NCBI GenBank assembly: GCA_947167125.1
Contig: CAMVGT010000001.1
Span: 124,001 to 188,000, forward strand
Source of the DNA: an uncultured Erysipelotrichaceae bacterium
GTDB taxonomy: Bacteria; Bacillota_I; Bacilli_A; Erysipelotrichales; Erysipelotrichaceae
Direction of reading: 5' to 3'
DNA: 64,000 bases
Shown here: positions 1 through 8,819 of the stretch, one piece after another
Position numbering within the stretch: position 1 is the stretch's first letter
Layout of the letters: each line of letters opens with the position of its first letter
The notes under the pieces: model-generated
Database searches by the model: none
What the model saw: the letters and a program-made list of their open reading frames with translations, nothing else
What the model was told of the DNA's origin: nothing
Made by a program: the position numbers and the translations under genes

Positions 1-68
1 TGTCAGGAACCGTCAGAATCGAAAATCTCTCCGCAGACAAACGCTTTTTCAAAGATTATGATAGTGCC

Positions 69-785
69 ATGACACAGATTGCACAGACATACACACCGGT
101 TGATCTGCTTACTCCGGGCGAACAGTATATATATCAGTACATCCTGCAGTATCCCCTTGAAGCTTCCTCCATGAGCATCCGCGAGCTTGCGGACAAAGCC
201 TGCACATCCACCTCCTCCATTCTGAGACTGGTGCGCAAATTCGGCTTTGAAGGCTATTCCGACTTCCGTTATGAACTGCAGAGAAATCCGGAAAACGGCA
301 ATGTCTTTTTTCATGACAGAAGAGATTTCGAACTGAATTCCTTCTTTGGAATCACGGCTCAGTCAGAACGGTTTGAGAATGCTTTAAGCAGAGCGGCCGC
401 ATTGATTTCACGCAAATCGAGTATATTTTTTTACGGAGATTCCTATGGACTCTGTGCCTGTGAAGCGGGAATCCGTATGATTCAGGAAACAGGCAGGTCC
501 GCTTCTTATTTCGATCCGGGCAATACGGAGATCCCCTATCCCACCAGAAGCTGCGCGGTTGTCATTGTCGGCAGCTGCACACAGAGGGAAATGGAGCAGA
601 TGGCAAGGATTCTGCCGGTCGGCCGGGTTCCGATTATCACGATCCGCTGCGGCGGTTCACCCGTCCTTTTCCCATGCGGAATGATTGAATGTTCGTATCT
701 GAAAAACGGAGGAAACGCGGTATCCCTGATTCCGGCAGTCCATGCGCTGGAACAGCTCGGAAAAAAGATAAAGTTGCCATCCTGA
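69..785 (+). CDS. RpiR/MurR-family transcriptional regulator
   Basis: The 238-residue product has an N-terminal RpiR-type helix-turn-helix (about residues 12-78, with SIRELADKA and LRLVRKFGFEGYSDFR) followed by a SIS-like phosphosugar-sensing region (about 95-230). Members of this family usually control sugar-phosphate or amino-sugar genes, but no clear target lies beside it. The ATG at 69 has no visible ribosome site and the frame stays open to the left edge, so the true start could lie outside the window. The next gene starts 30 bp downstream. The family call is firm; the ligand is unknown. Confidence 0.85.
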   Translation: MTQIAQTYTPVDLLTPGEQYIYQYILQYPLEASSMSIRELADKACTSTSSILRLVRKFGFEGYSDFRYELQRNPENGNVFFHDRRDFELNSFFGITAQSERFENALSRAAALISRKSSIFFYGDSYGLCACEAGIRMIQETGRSASYFDPGNTEIPYPTRSCAVVIVGSCTQREMEQMARILPVGRVPIITIRCGGSPVLFPCGMIECSYLKNGGNAVSLIPAVHALEQLGKKIKLPS

Positions 786-786
786 G

Positions 787-795
787 TGTTATACT
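787..795 (+). promoter_or_regulatory. Possible extended -10 promoter (TGTTATACT)
   Basis: TGT followed by TATACT matches an extended -10 element and lies 21-29 bp before the ATG at 816. No good -35 hexamer is visible at normal spacing. It would give a short leader for the DAC-like gene. Confidence 0.35.
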
Positions 796-815
796 AATGA
801 CAGGATTGGGACCAT

Positions 816-2156
816 ATGGAAAATTACTGGAATCATCTGACTGCCGACCGTGAAACGGATTGCACAGATTTCTTTTTCAAAGTACGCGATCTGTATCACG
901 CCTGTCTGAAACATCTCTACAACGATCCGAAAACCATTCCTGATTTCCGGATCACTTTTGCCATGGAACAGATGCCGATTGAAAAAGGCATAGAGGAAGG
1001 CTATTCCGTCTGCACAGTCACAAGACGTTCCTCCAAAGCTGAATATTCCGTGATACGCGATCTTTCCGAAATTGAGAATTTTGAAAACTCCTATACATGG
1101 TATCAGGATGATATCTTTGCCGTATTTGATTTCCGTGCTTTTTCGATCAGTCCTCTGATGTTTATTACCCGCTCCTTCTGGGGTGAACTGTACCGCCAGC
1201 TTTCCGCTTTCGGTTTAAAGCAGACACGGATCAATCATATGTATGAGCCGCTGATCGCGACCGGCGTTATGGAATTCTTCTTCAGCTTCTACCATCTCGA
1301 TATCAATCTTGTCACCACCCTGACAGCTCTTACATATGAAAAATCATTTGTCAACGCGACACTGTATGTTCCGCGTTTTGACAATGAAACGGAAAAACGG
1401 ACGAAATCATCCGGTCTGGATATTGTATTCAGCCAGCCGATCCCGTTCCTGGTCGATCATTTAAGGCAGGTAAGAAAGCTGATGGAAATGTCCGGCAAGC
1501 ATATCGCACTTGCCGTCAACCGCAAAGGAAGTATTATCGGCTTAACTTCCGAACCGGTGGCGGAAGGTGAATGTCTTGTCCGCTTATGGGGACATCTGAC
1601 ATGGACCATCACCTATGAAGGCGGCAAGATTTCCTATTATGACGGACGCTATCACCTTCATACCGAAAAAGGAAATGATATCGAAACACTGCTGAAACTG
1701 ACTGCGAAGCTGAGCCCGGAAACAGCAGAGAAAATTGAAACGGTAATCCTGGAAGCCGCAAGGCAGCGCCACGGCACCATTCTGATTCTCGGAAATGACG
1801 AAGATATCCAAAGTGAATCAGCACGTCTCTGCGCAGCCAAAAATGCCCTTGGCATCCAGAAAGCGGATATTTACGAAAAGATCGGATTGCTGAATTATTT
1901 AACTGCGATCGACGGCGCGATGTTCCTGAATTATAACTGCGAATGCACATGCATCGGGGCGATTCTCGACGGCGATGCCGTCACGGCCGGAAGCACCGCC
2001 CGCGGCGCCCGCTACAATTCCACTGTCAACTATGTGACCAGAAGATCGCAGCTCAGTCAGGAATTCATCGGAATTGTTGTTTCGGAAGACGGCACGGTTG
2101 ACGCGGTCACTTCAACAAAGGTAATCCGGCTGAATCTGGCTGCCGCAAGATCATGA
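816..2156 (+). CDS. Protein with a degenerate DisA_N/diadenylate cyclase-like C-terminal domain
   Basis: This 446-residue protein ends in a region resembling the DAC (DisA_N) fold. A DGA motif is at about residues 366-368 (ID-GAMFLNYN), followed by a glycine-rich turn and a GIVVSEDGTV strand like the family's VVSEE element. The canonical RHR nucleotide-binding motif is not kept: the aligned segment reads GARYNS (R399, Y400, N401). The roughly 290 residues before it do not resemble a family I can name with confidence and may be a sensor module. It could be a divergent c-di-AMP synthase, a nucleotide sensor or an inactive relative. It lies between an RpiR gene and ftsH and has its own terminator. 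Confidence 0.6.
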   Translation: MENYWNHLTADRETDCTDFFFKVRDLYHACLKHLYNDPKTIPDFRITFAMEQMPIEKGIEEGYSVCTVTRRSSKAEYSVIRDLSEIENFENSYTWYQDDIFAVFDFRAFSISPLMFITRSFWGELYRQLSAFGLKQTRINHMYEPLIATGVMEFFFSFYHLDINLVTTLTALTYEKSFVNATLYVPRFDNETEKRTKSSGLDIVFSQPIPFLVDHLRQVRKLMEMSGKHIALAVNRKGSIIGLTSEPVAEGECLVRLWGHLTWTITYEGGKISYYDGRYHLHTEKGNDIETLLKLTAKLSPETAEKIETVILEAARQRHGTILILGNDEDIQSESARLCAAKNALGIQKADIYEKIGLLNYLTAIDGAMFLNYNCECTCIGAILDGDAVTAGSTARGARYNSTVNYVTRRSQLSQEFIGIVVSEDGTVDAVTSTKVIRLNLAAARS

Positions 2157-2162
2157 TCCATG

Positions 2163-2186
2163 CCTGCATGTGTGTGCAGGTTTTTT
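2163..2186 (+). terminator. Intrinsic terminator after the DAC-like gene
   Basis: CCTGCA and TGCAGG form a 6-bp stem around a TGTGTG loop, followed by six T residues. Confidence 0.85.
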
Positions 2187-2223
2187 AATATTTGCGAATT
2201 CACACAATTTCACACAGCATTAT

Positions 2224-2250
2224 TTAGCACTCTCGACGTTTTAGTGCTAA
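2224..2250 (+). promoter_or_regulatory. CIRCE operator (HrcA site) upstream of ftsH
   Basis: TTAGCACTC, nine bases, then TAGTGCTAA. This matches the CIRCE consensus TTAGCACTC-N9-GAGTGCTAA with one mismatch (G to T at the start of the right arm). It ends 32 bp before the ftsH start codon. CIRCE is the binding site of the heat-shock repressor HrcA, so ftsH is predicted to be heat inducible through HrcA. Confidence 0.88.
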
Positions 2251-2282
2251 AATGGAACCTGTAACAGAAATGAGGTGATTGC

Positions 2283-4154
2283 ATGCCTGATAAAAACAAA
2301 CAACGAAAACCTATTATCTATTACTACGCCATCGTAATGCTCATCCTGGTTCTGCTGAACTTATTCATGCTGCCGCAGATGAGACAGGCGCAGATAATCG
2401 AAACAAACTATAGTACCTTCATCAAGGAAACACTCAATGATGAAATCGAAGAAGTCGAAGTACAGTCAAACCAGATTCTCTTCCAGAAAAAAGGCGATGA
2501 GACGATTTACCGCACCGGTCTGATCGACGATCCGGGTCTTACCGACCGTCTGCTTGAACATGAAGTCAAATTCAAGGCGGACATCATCGAACAGACTTCG
2601 CCATGGATCTCGCTTCTTGTCAGCTGGCTGTTCCCGATCTTAGCGGCGACACTGCTGCTGCGGGTTCTGATGAACCGCTCGGGAGGCAGCGGCGGAAATA
2701 TGTTCAATCTCGGCAAATCCAATGCCAGGGTCTATCAGGGATCCGAACAGGAAATCCGCTTCAAGGATGTGGCCGGCGAAGATGAAGCCAAAGAAAATCT
2801 GCAGGAAATTGTTACCTACCTGCACGATCCTTCCCGCTATAAGCACATCGGTGCGACAATGCCGAAAGGCATCCTGCTGGTCGGTCCTCCCGGAACCGGC
2901 AAAACCATGCTCGCAAAAGCGGTTGCCGGTGAATCAAACGTACCGTTCTTCTCCATTTCCGGTTCGGAATTTGTCGAGATGTTTGTCGGTATGGGTGCTT
3001 CCAAAGTCCGCGACCTCTTCAAAAACGCGAAAGAAAAAGCGCCGTGCATCGTCTTTATCGATGAAATCGACGCAATCGGCGGAAAGAGAAATACCGGCGG
3101 GATCGGCGGAGCCAATGATGAACGCGAACAGACGCTCAATCAGCTGCTGACGGAAATGGACGGATTTGAAGGAAATAACGGCGTCGTGATTCTTGCCGCA
3201 ACCAACCGTCCTGAATCCCTGGATCCGGCACTGCTGAGACCGGGCCGTTTCGACAGAAGAGTTCCGGTTGAGCTTCCTGATCTGAAAGGCCGTGAAGAAA
3301 TACTCCGTGTCCATGCGGCAAAAGTCAAAACCGCAGGAAATATCGATTACAACGTGATCGCAAGAATGGCATCCGGCGCTTCCGGCGCGGAGCTTGCCAA
3401 CATCGTCAATGAAGCAGCGCTCAGAGCAGTCCGTGAAAACCGCAATGTGGTCACACAGAAGGATATGGAAGAAAGCATTGAAGTCGTATTCGCCGGCTAT
3501 CAGAAGAAAAACGCGATTCTGACCGACGAAGAAAAGCTCCGTGTTTCCTATCATGAAGTCGGCCACGCGCTTGTCGCAGCTCTGCAGACGGACAGCGCTC
3601 CGGTGCAGAAGATCACGATCATCCCGCGTACTTCCGGCGCTCTTGGCTACACCATGCAGGTGGAGGAAGGAAACCACTATCTCTATACAAAAGAGGAACT
3701 GGAAAACCGGATTGCCACACTGACCGGCGGCAGAGCCGCGGAGGAAGTGAAATTCGGAACGATTTCCACCGGTGCCTCCAACGATATCGAACAGGCCACC
3801 AAGCTTGCCCGGGCAATGATCACCATGTACGGTATGTCCGATGACTTCGATATGGTTGCCATGGCAACAGTCAGCAACAAATATCTTGGCGGAGACTCGA
3901 CACTTGCCTGCTCCGATCAGACAGCCGCTGACATCGATGCCCGCGTCGTGAAGATCGTAAAAGAGCAGCACGCCAAGGCAAGAAAGCTTCTGGAAGATCA
4001 TTCAGATGATCTTGAAAGAATCTCCCGCTATCTTTACGAAAAAGAAACCATCACAGGTGAGGAATTCATGGCAATCCTTCACCATAAAGATGAAGAACCG
4101 GAAACTCCGGCAGAAGGGGTTCCATCAGAAGAAACTCCGGCAAAAGCCGAATAA
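2283..4154 (+). CDS. ftsH: ATP-dependent zinc metalloprotease FtsH
   Basis: This 623-residue membrane AAA+ protease degrades misfolded and regulatory membrane and cytosolic proteins. There is an N-terminal membrane segment (about 12-31), a short external domain and a second membrane segment near 107-130. The AAA domain has Walker A GPPGTGKT (201-208), Walker [11 protein letters not shown] and the second region of homology with RPGRFDRRV. The zinc protease motif HEVGH is at 424-428, with the third metal ligand Asp near 501 in GASNDIEQA. Length and order are normal. The ATG follows a good GAGGTGA ribosome site, and a CIRCE element lies just upstream. It ends in a Pro/Glu-rich tail and its own terminator. 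Confidence 0.98.
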   Translation: MPDKNKQRKPIIYYYAIVMLILVLLNLFMLPQMRQAQIIETNYSTFIKETLNDEIEEVEVQSNQILFQKKGDETIYRTGLIDDPGLTDRLLEHEVKFKADIIEQTSPWISLLVSWLFPILAATLLLRVLMNRSGGSGGNMFNLGKSNARVYQGSEQEIRFKDVAGEDEAKENLQEIVTYLHDPSRYKHIGATMPKGILLVGPPGTGKTMLAKAVAGESNVPFFSISGSEFVEMFVGMGASKVRDLFKNAKEKAPCIVFIDEIDAIGGKRNTGGIGGANDEREQTLNQLLTEMDGFEGNNGVVILAATNRPESLDPALLRPGRFDRRVPVELPDLKGREEILRVHAAKVKTAGNIDYNVIARMASGASGAELANIVNEAALRAVRENRNVVTQKDMEESIEVVFAGYQKKNAILTDEEKLRVSYHEVGHALVAALQTDSAPVQKITIIPRTSGALGYTMQVEEGNHYLYTKEELENRIATLTGGRAAEEVKFGTISTGASNDIEQATKLARAMITMYGMSDDFDMVAMATVSNKYLGGDSTLACSDQTAADIDARVVKIVKEQHAKARKLLEDHSDDLERISRYLYEKETITGEEFMAILHHKDEEPETPAEGVPSEETPAKAE

Positions 4155-4164
4155 GCATTTTAAA

Positions 4165-4203
4165 ACCAGCGCGGTTTTCAATACTGCGCTGGTCTCTTTT
4201 TTT
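4165..4203 (+). terminator. Intrinsic terminator of ftsH
   Basis: ACCAGCGC pairs with GCGCTGGT across a 13-nt loop, followed by CTC and a run of seven T. Confidence 0.9.
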
Positions 4204-5128
4204 ATTCCAGCGGGTCCTTTTTCTTCCCGGACTTTTTCAGGAAACCGGGAAGGTGAGTTTTCTTTCTGAACACAAGGAACAGAACAGCCGCAATCAGCAG
4301 GTACGGCACCAGTCCGGCAATCGCAAGAATCAGTCTCTGAACGGTTTCAAAGAATCCGGTGAATCCCGATACGAATCTGTTTCCCAGTCTTTCAAAGAAT
4401 CCTTCATTGATTTCGGTATATACCCTGACTTCGCGCAGTGTCAGATTCACAGTGGAGTATTCCACATCCGTATCCATTGAGGAGCGGTCTGTTTTCAGGC
4501 TGTTGAGCTGATACTGCACATCGGAAAGACGCTGCTCAACCTGGATCATTTCTTCAATGGTCTGCGCTTTGTCCATCATATCCAGCAGACGTGTCTGCTG
4601 TTTCTCCAATGCTTCGATCTGTGCCGACACATCGTTGTAGCGGCGGGAAATGTTTTCGGCGGAAGCGCTGCGGGAAATGACATTGCCGGCTTCGTCGCTT
4701 CCGTTCATGAAATCATTGAACTTCTCTGTCGGAATCCTGACTGTCAGAAACAGGGAATGCAGACTGCGCTCCTCTTCTCTGACGTAATAGCTTCCTTCCA
4801 GATATTCTTCTTCATTTTCGACAAAGCCGCCCATTTCCCTGATCATGGACCGGATCTTTGCCGTGCTTGTTTCATAATCTTTGGTCTGAATGGTGAGGGC
4901 TCCCCTGTACACCAGCTTTTCCGCGTCTGTGTGTTCCTCTTCACTCACAAACTCGTTATCAGCTGCCCATTCTGCCTTTTCTTCCGTCACTTCTGCAGCG
5001 GCTGTATCCGATGATTCATACATCGCCGTGTTCGAAACTGACGCTGAACCCCCGGACTTTGCGCATGCGCCGAGTCCCAGCGCACAGATCAGTCCGACGA
5101 GAACTTTTGTTTCCTTACTCCATTTCAT
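4202..5128 (-). CDS. DUF4349-type lipoprotein of an ECF sigma cassette
   Basis: The product starts with a lipoprotein signal (lipobox LGAC about 20 residues in) and is therefore anchored outside the membrane. The middle resembles DUF4349: a beta-rich segment, then a coiled coil at about residues 150-220 rich in Glu, Gln and Arg. It ends with a C-terminal membrane helix (near 270-295) and a basic tail, which makes a hairpin with both ends at the membrane. I chose the ATG that gives the lipoprotein signal directly at the N-terminus; a TTG 48 nt upstream is also in frame. It overlaps the end of the anti-sigma gene by 14 nt and belongs to that operon. The role is unknown; an envelope-stress sensor or effector is plausible. 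Confidence 0.8.
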   Translation of the reverse strand: MKWSKETKVLVGLICALGLGACAKSGGSASVSNTAMYESSDTAAAEVTEEKAEWAADNEFVSEEEHTDAEKLVYRGALTIQTKDYETSTAKIRSMIREMGGFVENEEEYLEGSYYVREEERSLHSLFLTVRIPTEKFNDFMNGSDEAGNVISRSASAENISRRYNDVSAQIEALEKQQTRLLDMMDKAQTIEEMIQVEQRLSDVQYQLNSLKTDRSSMDTDVEYSTVNLTLREVRVYTEINEGFFERLGNRFVSGFTGFFETVQRLILAIAGLVPYLLIAAVLFLVFRKKTHLPGFLKKSGKKKDPLE

Positions 5129-5624
5129 CTGCGTGTGCCAGATGGAAGATATATGTTTTTCCTGTTTCACCTTCAAACGAAAGGATTTCCTGCTTCGTCA
5201 TTGTCACTGTTTCTTCTTCTGAATAAAGAACACCGTCTTTCTCTGTGATGGTTTCCATGATGACTGTCACTTCAGAATCATCGCTCACATCTTCCAGTGC
5301 ATCCCACAGCTCTTCATCAATCCGGAAGCTCAGGACAGCAGATTCCGTCAAATCATCCTTTCCTTCCTCCGCGGCTGCTGCTTCTGTGTCTGCTTTCTCA
5401 TTTGACAGGGATGTTCCGGTCAAAGGCGCAGCAGGTGCACCGCCGGAATTGGAAGACATCGGCCGCAGGATAATCAGCCCCATGATCAGTGAGAAGACTG
5501 CCGCAAATGACAGAACCGGTTTCCAGGCAAATGCTTTCTTCGGTTCTCTTTCGCTTTCTTCCAGATATCTGCTGTCGATTTCCGACATTGCTTCGATTAC
5601 AGCTTCTGACAGTTTCACAGCCAT
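5115..5624 (-). CDS. Putative anti-sigma factor, single-pass membrane protein
   Basis: The product has 169 residues: about 33 cytoplasmic residues (LSEAVIEAMSEIDSRYLEE), one membrane helix (about 35-54) and an acidic external domain. The gene overlaps the end of the ECF sigma gene by 10 nt, the usual arrangement for a sigma and its membrane anti-sigma partner. The N-terminus resembles that of the larger anti-sigma-like protein at 50609-52591 in length and pattern. No zinc-binding anti-sigma motif (HxxxCxxC) is present, so the assignment rests on context and topology. Confidence 0.65.
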   Translation of the reverse strand: MAVKLSEAVIEAMSEIDSRYLEESEREPKKAFAWKPVLSFAAVFSLIMGLIILRPMSSNSGGAPAAPLTGTSLSNEKADTEAAAAEEGKDDLTESAVLSFRIDEELWDALEDVSDDSEVTVIMETITEKDGVLYSEEETVTMTKQEILSFEGETGKTYIFHLAHADEME

Positions 5625-6172
5625 CCCTCCTTTCTCAGATGATCTCTTAACTGATTCCTTGTACGGTTTAAAATCACATTTACATTGTTCTCACTCAGTC
5701 CGTATCGCTCAGCGATCTTTTTTCCGCTTTCCAGATAGAAATATCTTCTGACAAAGATATTTCTGTCTTTTTCCTTCAGCCCGGAAAGAAAGCGGTTGAG
5801 TTCCTTCGCCAGCTCGGATGCCCGGAATTCCTCTTCCGGATTATGCCCGCCGGAAAGTACATTTTCCAGCTCTTCCACTGCGGAATCATACTGTGTGCCA
5901 CCCCGCTTTTCACGGGTCTGTGTTCTCAGCATGTTCAGTGCGAATCCCCTGGTGATTTTGGCCAGGAAGAATTTCAGGAAGGCAGGTCGGTTCGGGGGAA
6001 TCAGATCCCAGGTTTTCCGGTAGGTGTCATTGACGCATTCCTGGGAATCTTCACGGTCAAACAGAATATTCCAGGCAACGGTAAAACAGTAGTGTCCATA
6101 TTTCTGATCCGTTTCACGGATTGCGGACTCATCTCTCTGAAAATAGAGATCGATGATGCCTTTATCCTCCAT
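5615..6172 (-). CDS. ECF-type RNA polymerase sigma factor (cassette 1)
   Basis: The 185-residue protein has sigma-70 region 2 (about 10-85, with DSQECVNDTYRKTWDLIPP) and region 4 with a helix-turn-helix (about 125-180, GKKIAERYGLSENNVNVIL). It directs RNA polymerase to a small regulon and is probably held by the membrane protein encoded just downstream. The ATG at 6172 is preceded by an ideal GGGAGG site; a GTG 15 nt upstream is unlikely. It is paralogous to the sigma at 52588-53145: both are predicted at 185 residues and share MED-II, ETD-KYG and the RDSxExVNDTY-type motif. Confidence 0.9.
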   Translation of the reverse strand: MEDKGIIDLYFQRDESAIRETDQKYGHYCFTVAWNILFDREDSQECVNDTYRKTWDLIPPNRPAFLKFFLAKITRGFALNMLRTQTREKRGGTQYDSAVEELENVLSGGHNPEEEFRASELAKELNRFLSGLKEKDRNIFVRRYFYLESGKKIAERYGLSENNVNVILNRTRNQLRDHLRKEGWL

Positions 6173-6220
6173 CTTTCCTCCCTTCACCTCTACAGGTGTA
6201 CGTTTCCGCGCATTTCTTAC

Positions 6221-6248
6221 GAAAAAAGTATGACATTTTCTGTCATAC
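6221..6248 (-). terminator. Intrinsic terminator overlapping the lgt stop codon
   Basis: A perfect 8-bp inverted repeat (GTATGACA / TGTCATAC, 5-nt loop) includes the lgt stop codon. On the minus strand it is followed by six T. Confidence 0.85.
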
Positions 6249-7007
6249 CTGTGTACTGTCTTTGAGATTGTTTTTTCCTTTCATCAGCAGAAGCACACCC
6301 GCCAGGAATACAAAGAGCGCGATAAACTGCGATGTGGAAAGGATGCCGACGAACCCGCGGTTGATATCGCCGCGGATGAATTCAATCAGGAATCTTCCCA
6401 GACTGTAAAGAATCAGATACATCGCTCCTGTATTGTCCGGATGCTTTCCTTTTTCCAGATTGTGCATCAGGATGAAGAAGATGATGAAATCCCCTGCCGA
6501 CATAATCAGCTGTGTCGGAATGACCGGATGGCCGACGGGACATAAGGAATCCACCGGGAACGAAACGCCGATCGCGGAATCCGTCTGAATCCCGTAGCAG
6601 CATCCCGCAAAGAAGCAGCCGATCCGTCCGAATCCCTGTGCAAGAGCGACACACGGAATCAGCACATTCAGATGGCGGATAAAATCCCATCCATGCGTTC
6701 TGCAGTAAAGATAAGCGCCGAGGATTCCGCCCAATATGCCGCCATAGACAACCCAGCCGCCGCTGCCGAGAACGGAAAACGGATCGCTGAGGAACTGATC
6801 GAATACCGTGATGCAGTAAAGAATTTTTGAACATGCATATCCGAAGATGATTACAAAGAATACAAAGGAATCCATCTTCTCCGCGTCAAGACCATGCCTG
6901 CGGGCAAGTTTTTCCGAGAGCCAGAAGGCTGCCAGAATGCCGATCGCAATCATGACGCCGTATCCATGAACGGTCACAGGACCGATTTTGAGCCAATCGT
7001 TATACAT
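6243..7007 (-). CDS. lgt: Phosphatidylglycerol-prolipoprotein diacylglyceryl transferase
   Basis: Lgt moves diacylglycerol from phosphatidylglycerol to the lipobox cysteine of prolipoproteins, the first step of lipoprotein maturation in the membrane. The 254-residue protein has about seven membrane helices, the Lgt signature GRIGCFFAGCCYG (about 126-138) and the late catalytic-region Arg in FLIEFIRGD. The residue corresponding to E. coli His103 appears to be Tyr (VVYGGILGG), a change also found in some Firmicute Lgt proteins as I recall. A CGGAGA ribosome site precedes the ATG. At least two predicted lipoproteins in this window would be its substrates. Confidence 0.96.
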   Translation of the reverse strand: MYNDWLKIGPVTVHGYGVMIAIGILAAFWLSEKLARRHGLDAEKMDSFVFFVIIFGYACSKILYCITVFDQFLSDPFSVLGSGGWVVYGGILGGILGAYLYCRTHGWDFIRHLNVLIPCVALAQGFGRIGCFFAGCCYGIQTDSAIGVSFPVDSLCPVGHPVIPTQLIMSAGDFIIFFILMHNLEKGKHPDNTGAMYLILYSLGRFLIEFIRGDINRGFVGILSTSQFIALFVFLAGVLLLMKGKNNLKDSTQV

Positions 7008-7060
7008 AGTTTTCTCCGTGTTTCATATTGTATGCCTTTCAGCTCAAAAGGAAAAGTTTT

Positions 7061-7735
7061 TTAACTTAAGATGTTCTCTTCCGGAACCTGCTCATCTTCC
7101 ATTGGAGCGGCAGGTGTTTCCGGCTGTGTATAAACCGGTGCTTCCGGCTGGACAGCCGGAGTCTTCGGAATATTTCCGGCCTGATAATCCTTTGCATATG
7201 CTGTATAGCCGCCTGCTAAGAACAGCTGTGTGATGGCATCGCTGAGACCGCAGTAGACAAATCCTGCGCCGATTACACGGAACAAAAGATCCTTGGCGAA
7301 AGTTTTGCTGAAGACAAACATGATCAGAAGACCGAGAATAATCGATACAGCGGACAGGCCTGCGAACCACGCAGCTTTGTTATAGCGGATGCGGAATGCG
7401 CATACCGCGCTCTGCAGTTTGGAAAAGCCGCTTGAGACAATGATCAGACCGAGAGCGATCGGGATCAGACCGATGATCATATCGCGGTTGACCATAATCA
7501 CAATTCCTGCAAGCAGCGCCATGATTCCTCTGACAAATTCATCTCTGAACAGACTGTCTTCGATTTTCAGAAGGAAATACTGCGTCAGACTGATGACACC
7601 GAAAATGCATGCGCCGACACCGATCAGATAGCAGATGATATCCGAACTGACTGCCGGGTAAAGAATCAGAAGCACACCTGCGGCAATTTCACATACCGAA
7701 AGAACGATATTGAGCCATTTGACATTTTTTAACAT
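7061..7735 (-). CDS. DUF308/HdeD-like membrane protein
   Basis: This 224-residue protein has about six membrane helices in repeated pairs (for example near 8-28, 33-52, 70-85, 90-108 and 123-143). This matches the DUF308/HdeD layout of short hydrophobic hairpins. The last ~45 residues are a Pro/Glu/Thr-rich, probably disordered tail (TPAVQPEAPVYTQPETPAAP). It lies 53 bp upstream of lgt on the same strand. A consensus -10 (TATAAT, 7774-7779 on the minus strand) lies about 40 bp before the start. The function is unknown; family members are linked to acid or general stress in some bacteria. Confidence 0.75.
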   Translation of the reverse strand: MLKNVKWLNIVLSVCEIAAGVLLILYPAVSSDIICYLIGVGACIFGVISLTQYFLLKIEDSLFRDEFVRGIMALLAGIVIMVNRDMIIGLIPIALGLIIVSSGFSKLQSAVCAFRIRYNKAAWFAGLSAVSIILGLLIMFVFSKTFAKDLLFRVIGAGFVYCGLSDAITQLFLAGGYTAYAKDYQAGNIPKTPAVQPEAPVYTQPETPAAPMEDEQVPEENILS

Positions 7736-7773
7736 ATGGAAGCCCCCTTCCTTTTTTTCTATCCTGTATAACC

Positions 7774-7779
7774 ATTATA
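7774..7779 (-). promoter_or_regulatory. -10 element for the DUF308 gene
   Basis: A perfect TATAAT lies on the minus strand 39 bp upstream of the DUF308 start codon. The -35 region is poor. Confidence 0.5.
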
Positions 7780-7839
7780 GCGGACAAAGAGTATTTTTGA
7801 CGGTTCCATGTTAGTATTAACGCATTGGAGGTTCATATT

Positions 7840-8778
7840 ATGACCAAAGTAATCATCGCCACTCCCGTCCCTGACAGCAGAAAAGGTCTTTTCACTTCCA
7901 TTGAAGGTGCTGATATCACATTCATCGATCGTTCTTCCGTAACCCGTGAAGAACTTCTCGGAGCTGAAGTCATCCTCGGAAATCTTCCGCTTGATCTTGT
8001 AAATGATCTTCCGGATCTGAAATGGCTGCAGCTGGACTCGGCAGGAGCCAATACCTATTCATCTCTGAATGAAAACGTCACTTTGACAAACGCGTCCGGT
8101 GCTTACGGCATCGCGATCTCGGAACATATGATCGGATGCGTGTTCATGGTCATGAAAAATCTGGCACGCTATCTGGAAATCCAGAAGGAACATTCCTTTA
8201 CCAACCTCGGTTCCGTCAAAACCGTTGACGGTTCCAGAGTTCTTTCCGTCGGTATGGGCGACATCGGATCTTCATTCGCAAAAAAGATGAATGCGCTCGG
8301 CGCTGAGGTATACGGCGTCAGAAGAAATGTCCATGAGACACCGGATTATGTCAAAGCCATGTATACAATGGAGAATATGGATGAAATTCTCCCGGAATGC
8401 GATATTGTCGCTCTTTCCCTTCCCGAAACAGCGGAAACCATTCATCTCTTTGATGAAGCGCGCTTAAGAAAAATGAAGAAAGGCGCGATTCTCGTCAATG
8501 TCGGCAGAGGAACCGCGGTCGTCACCGAAGACCTGCTGAAAATCATGAAGGAAGGATATCTTGCCGGTGCGTGCCTGGATGTCACAGATCCCGAACCTCT
8601 TCCGAAGAACCATCCGCTCTGGAATACGGAACATGTCTATATCACACCGCACATTTCCGGCCGCTTCAATGCCGAAGTCACCTATGACAGAGTGCTGAAC
8701 ATCTTCCGTACCAATCTGCTTCATTATCTGGCGGGCGAACCGCTGGACAACATCGTAAACAAATCCATCGGCTATTAA
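7840..8778 (+). CDS. D-isomer-specific 2-hydroxyacid dehydrogenase (NAD-dependent)
   Basis: The 312-residue protein has the split fold of this family. The Rossmann NAD site GMGDIG is followed by charged residues. The catalytic Arg lies in LVNVGRGT, the Glu in the DVTDPEPLP segment and the His in ITPHISGR. The family interconverts 2-oxoacids and D-2-hydroxyacids; the substrate cannot be told from sequence. I chose the ATG at 7840 because TTGGAGG sits 8 nt upstream. The gene stands alone and ends at a strong bidirectional hairpin. Confidence 0.92.
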   Translation: MTKVIIATPVPDSRKGLFTSIEGADITFIDRSSVTREELLGAEVILGNLPLDLVNDLPDLKWLQLDSAGANTYSSLNENVTLTNASGAYGIAISEHMIGCVFMVMKNLARYLEIQKEHSFTNLGSVKTVDGSRVLSVGMGDIGSSFAKKMNALGAEVYGVRRNVHETPDYVKAMYTMENMDEILPECDIVALSLPETAETIHLFDEARLRKMKKGAILVNVGRGTAVVTEDLLKIMKEGYLAGACLDVTDPEPLPKNHPLWNTEHVYITPHISGRFNAEVTYDRVLNIFRTNLLHYLAGEPLDNIVNKSIGY

Positions 8779-8786
8779 AATCAAAA

Positions 8787-8815
8787 CGGGACCTGCATTC
8801 AGGTCCCGGTATTTT
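8787..8815. terminator. Bidirectional terminator between the dehydrogenase and the hairpin-array RNA
   Basis: CGGGACCTG and CAGGTCCCG form a perfect 9-bp stem with a 4-nt loop. T-rich sequence follows on both strands: GTATTTTG on plus and TTTTGATTTT on minus. It can end both the dehydrogenase mRNA and the convergent hairpin-array transcript. Confidence 0.88.
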
Positions 8816-8819
8816 GTAT

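Noticed and set aside
2934-4001. Long open frame on the minus strand opposite ftsH
   Set aside because: Shadow frame of ftsH with atypical Cys/His-rich composition and no ribosome site.
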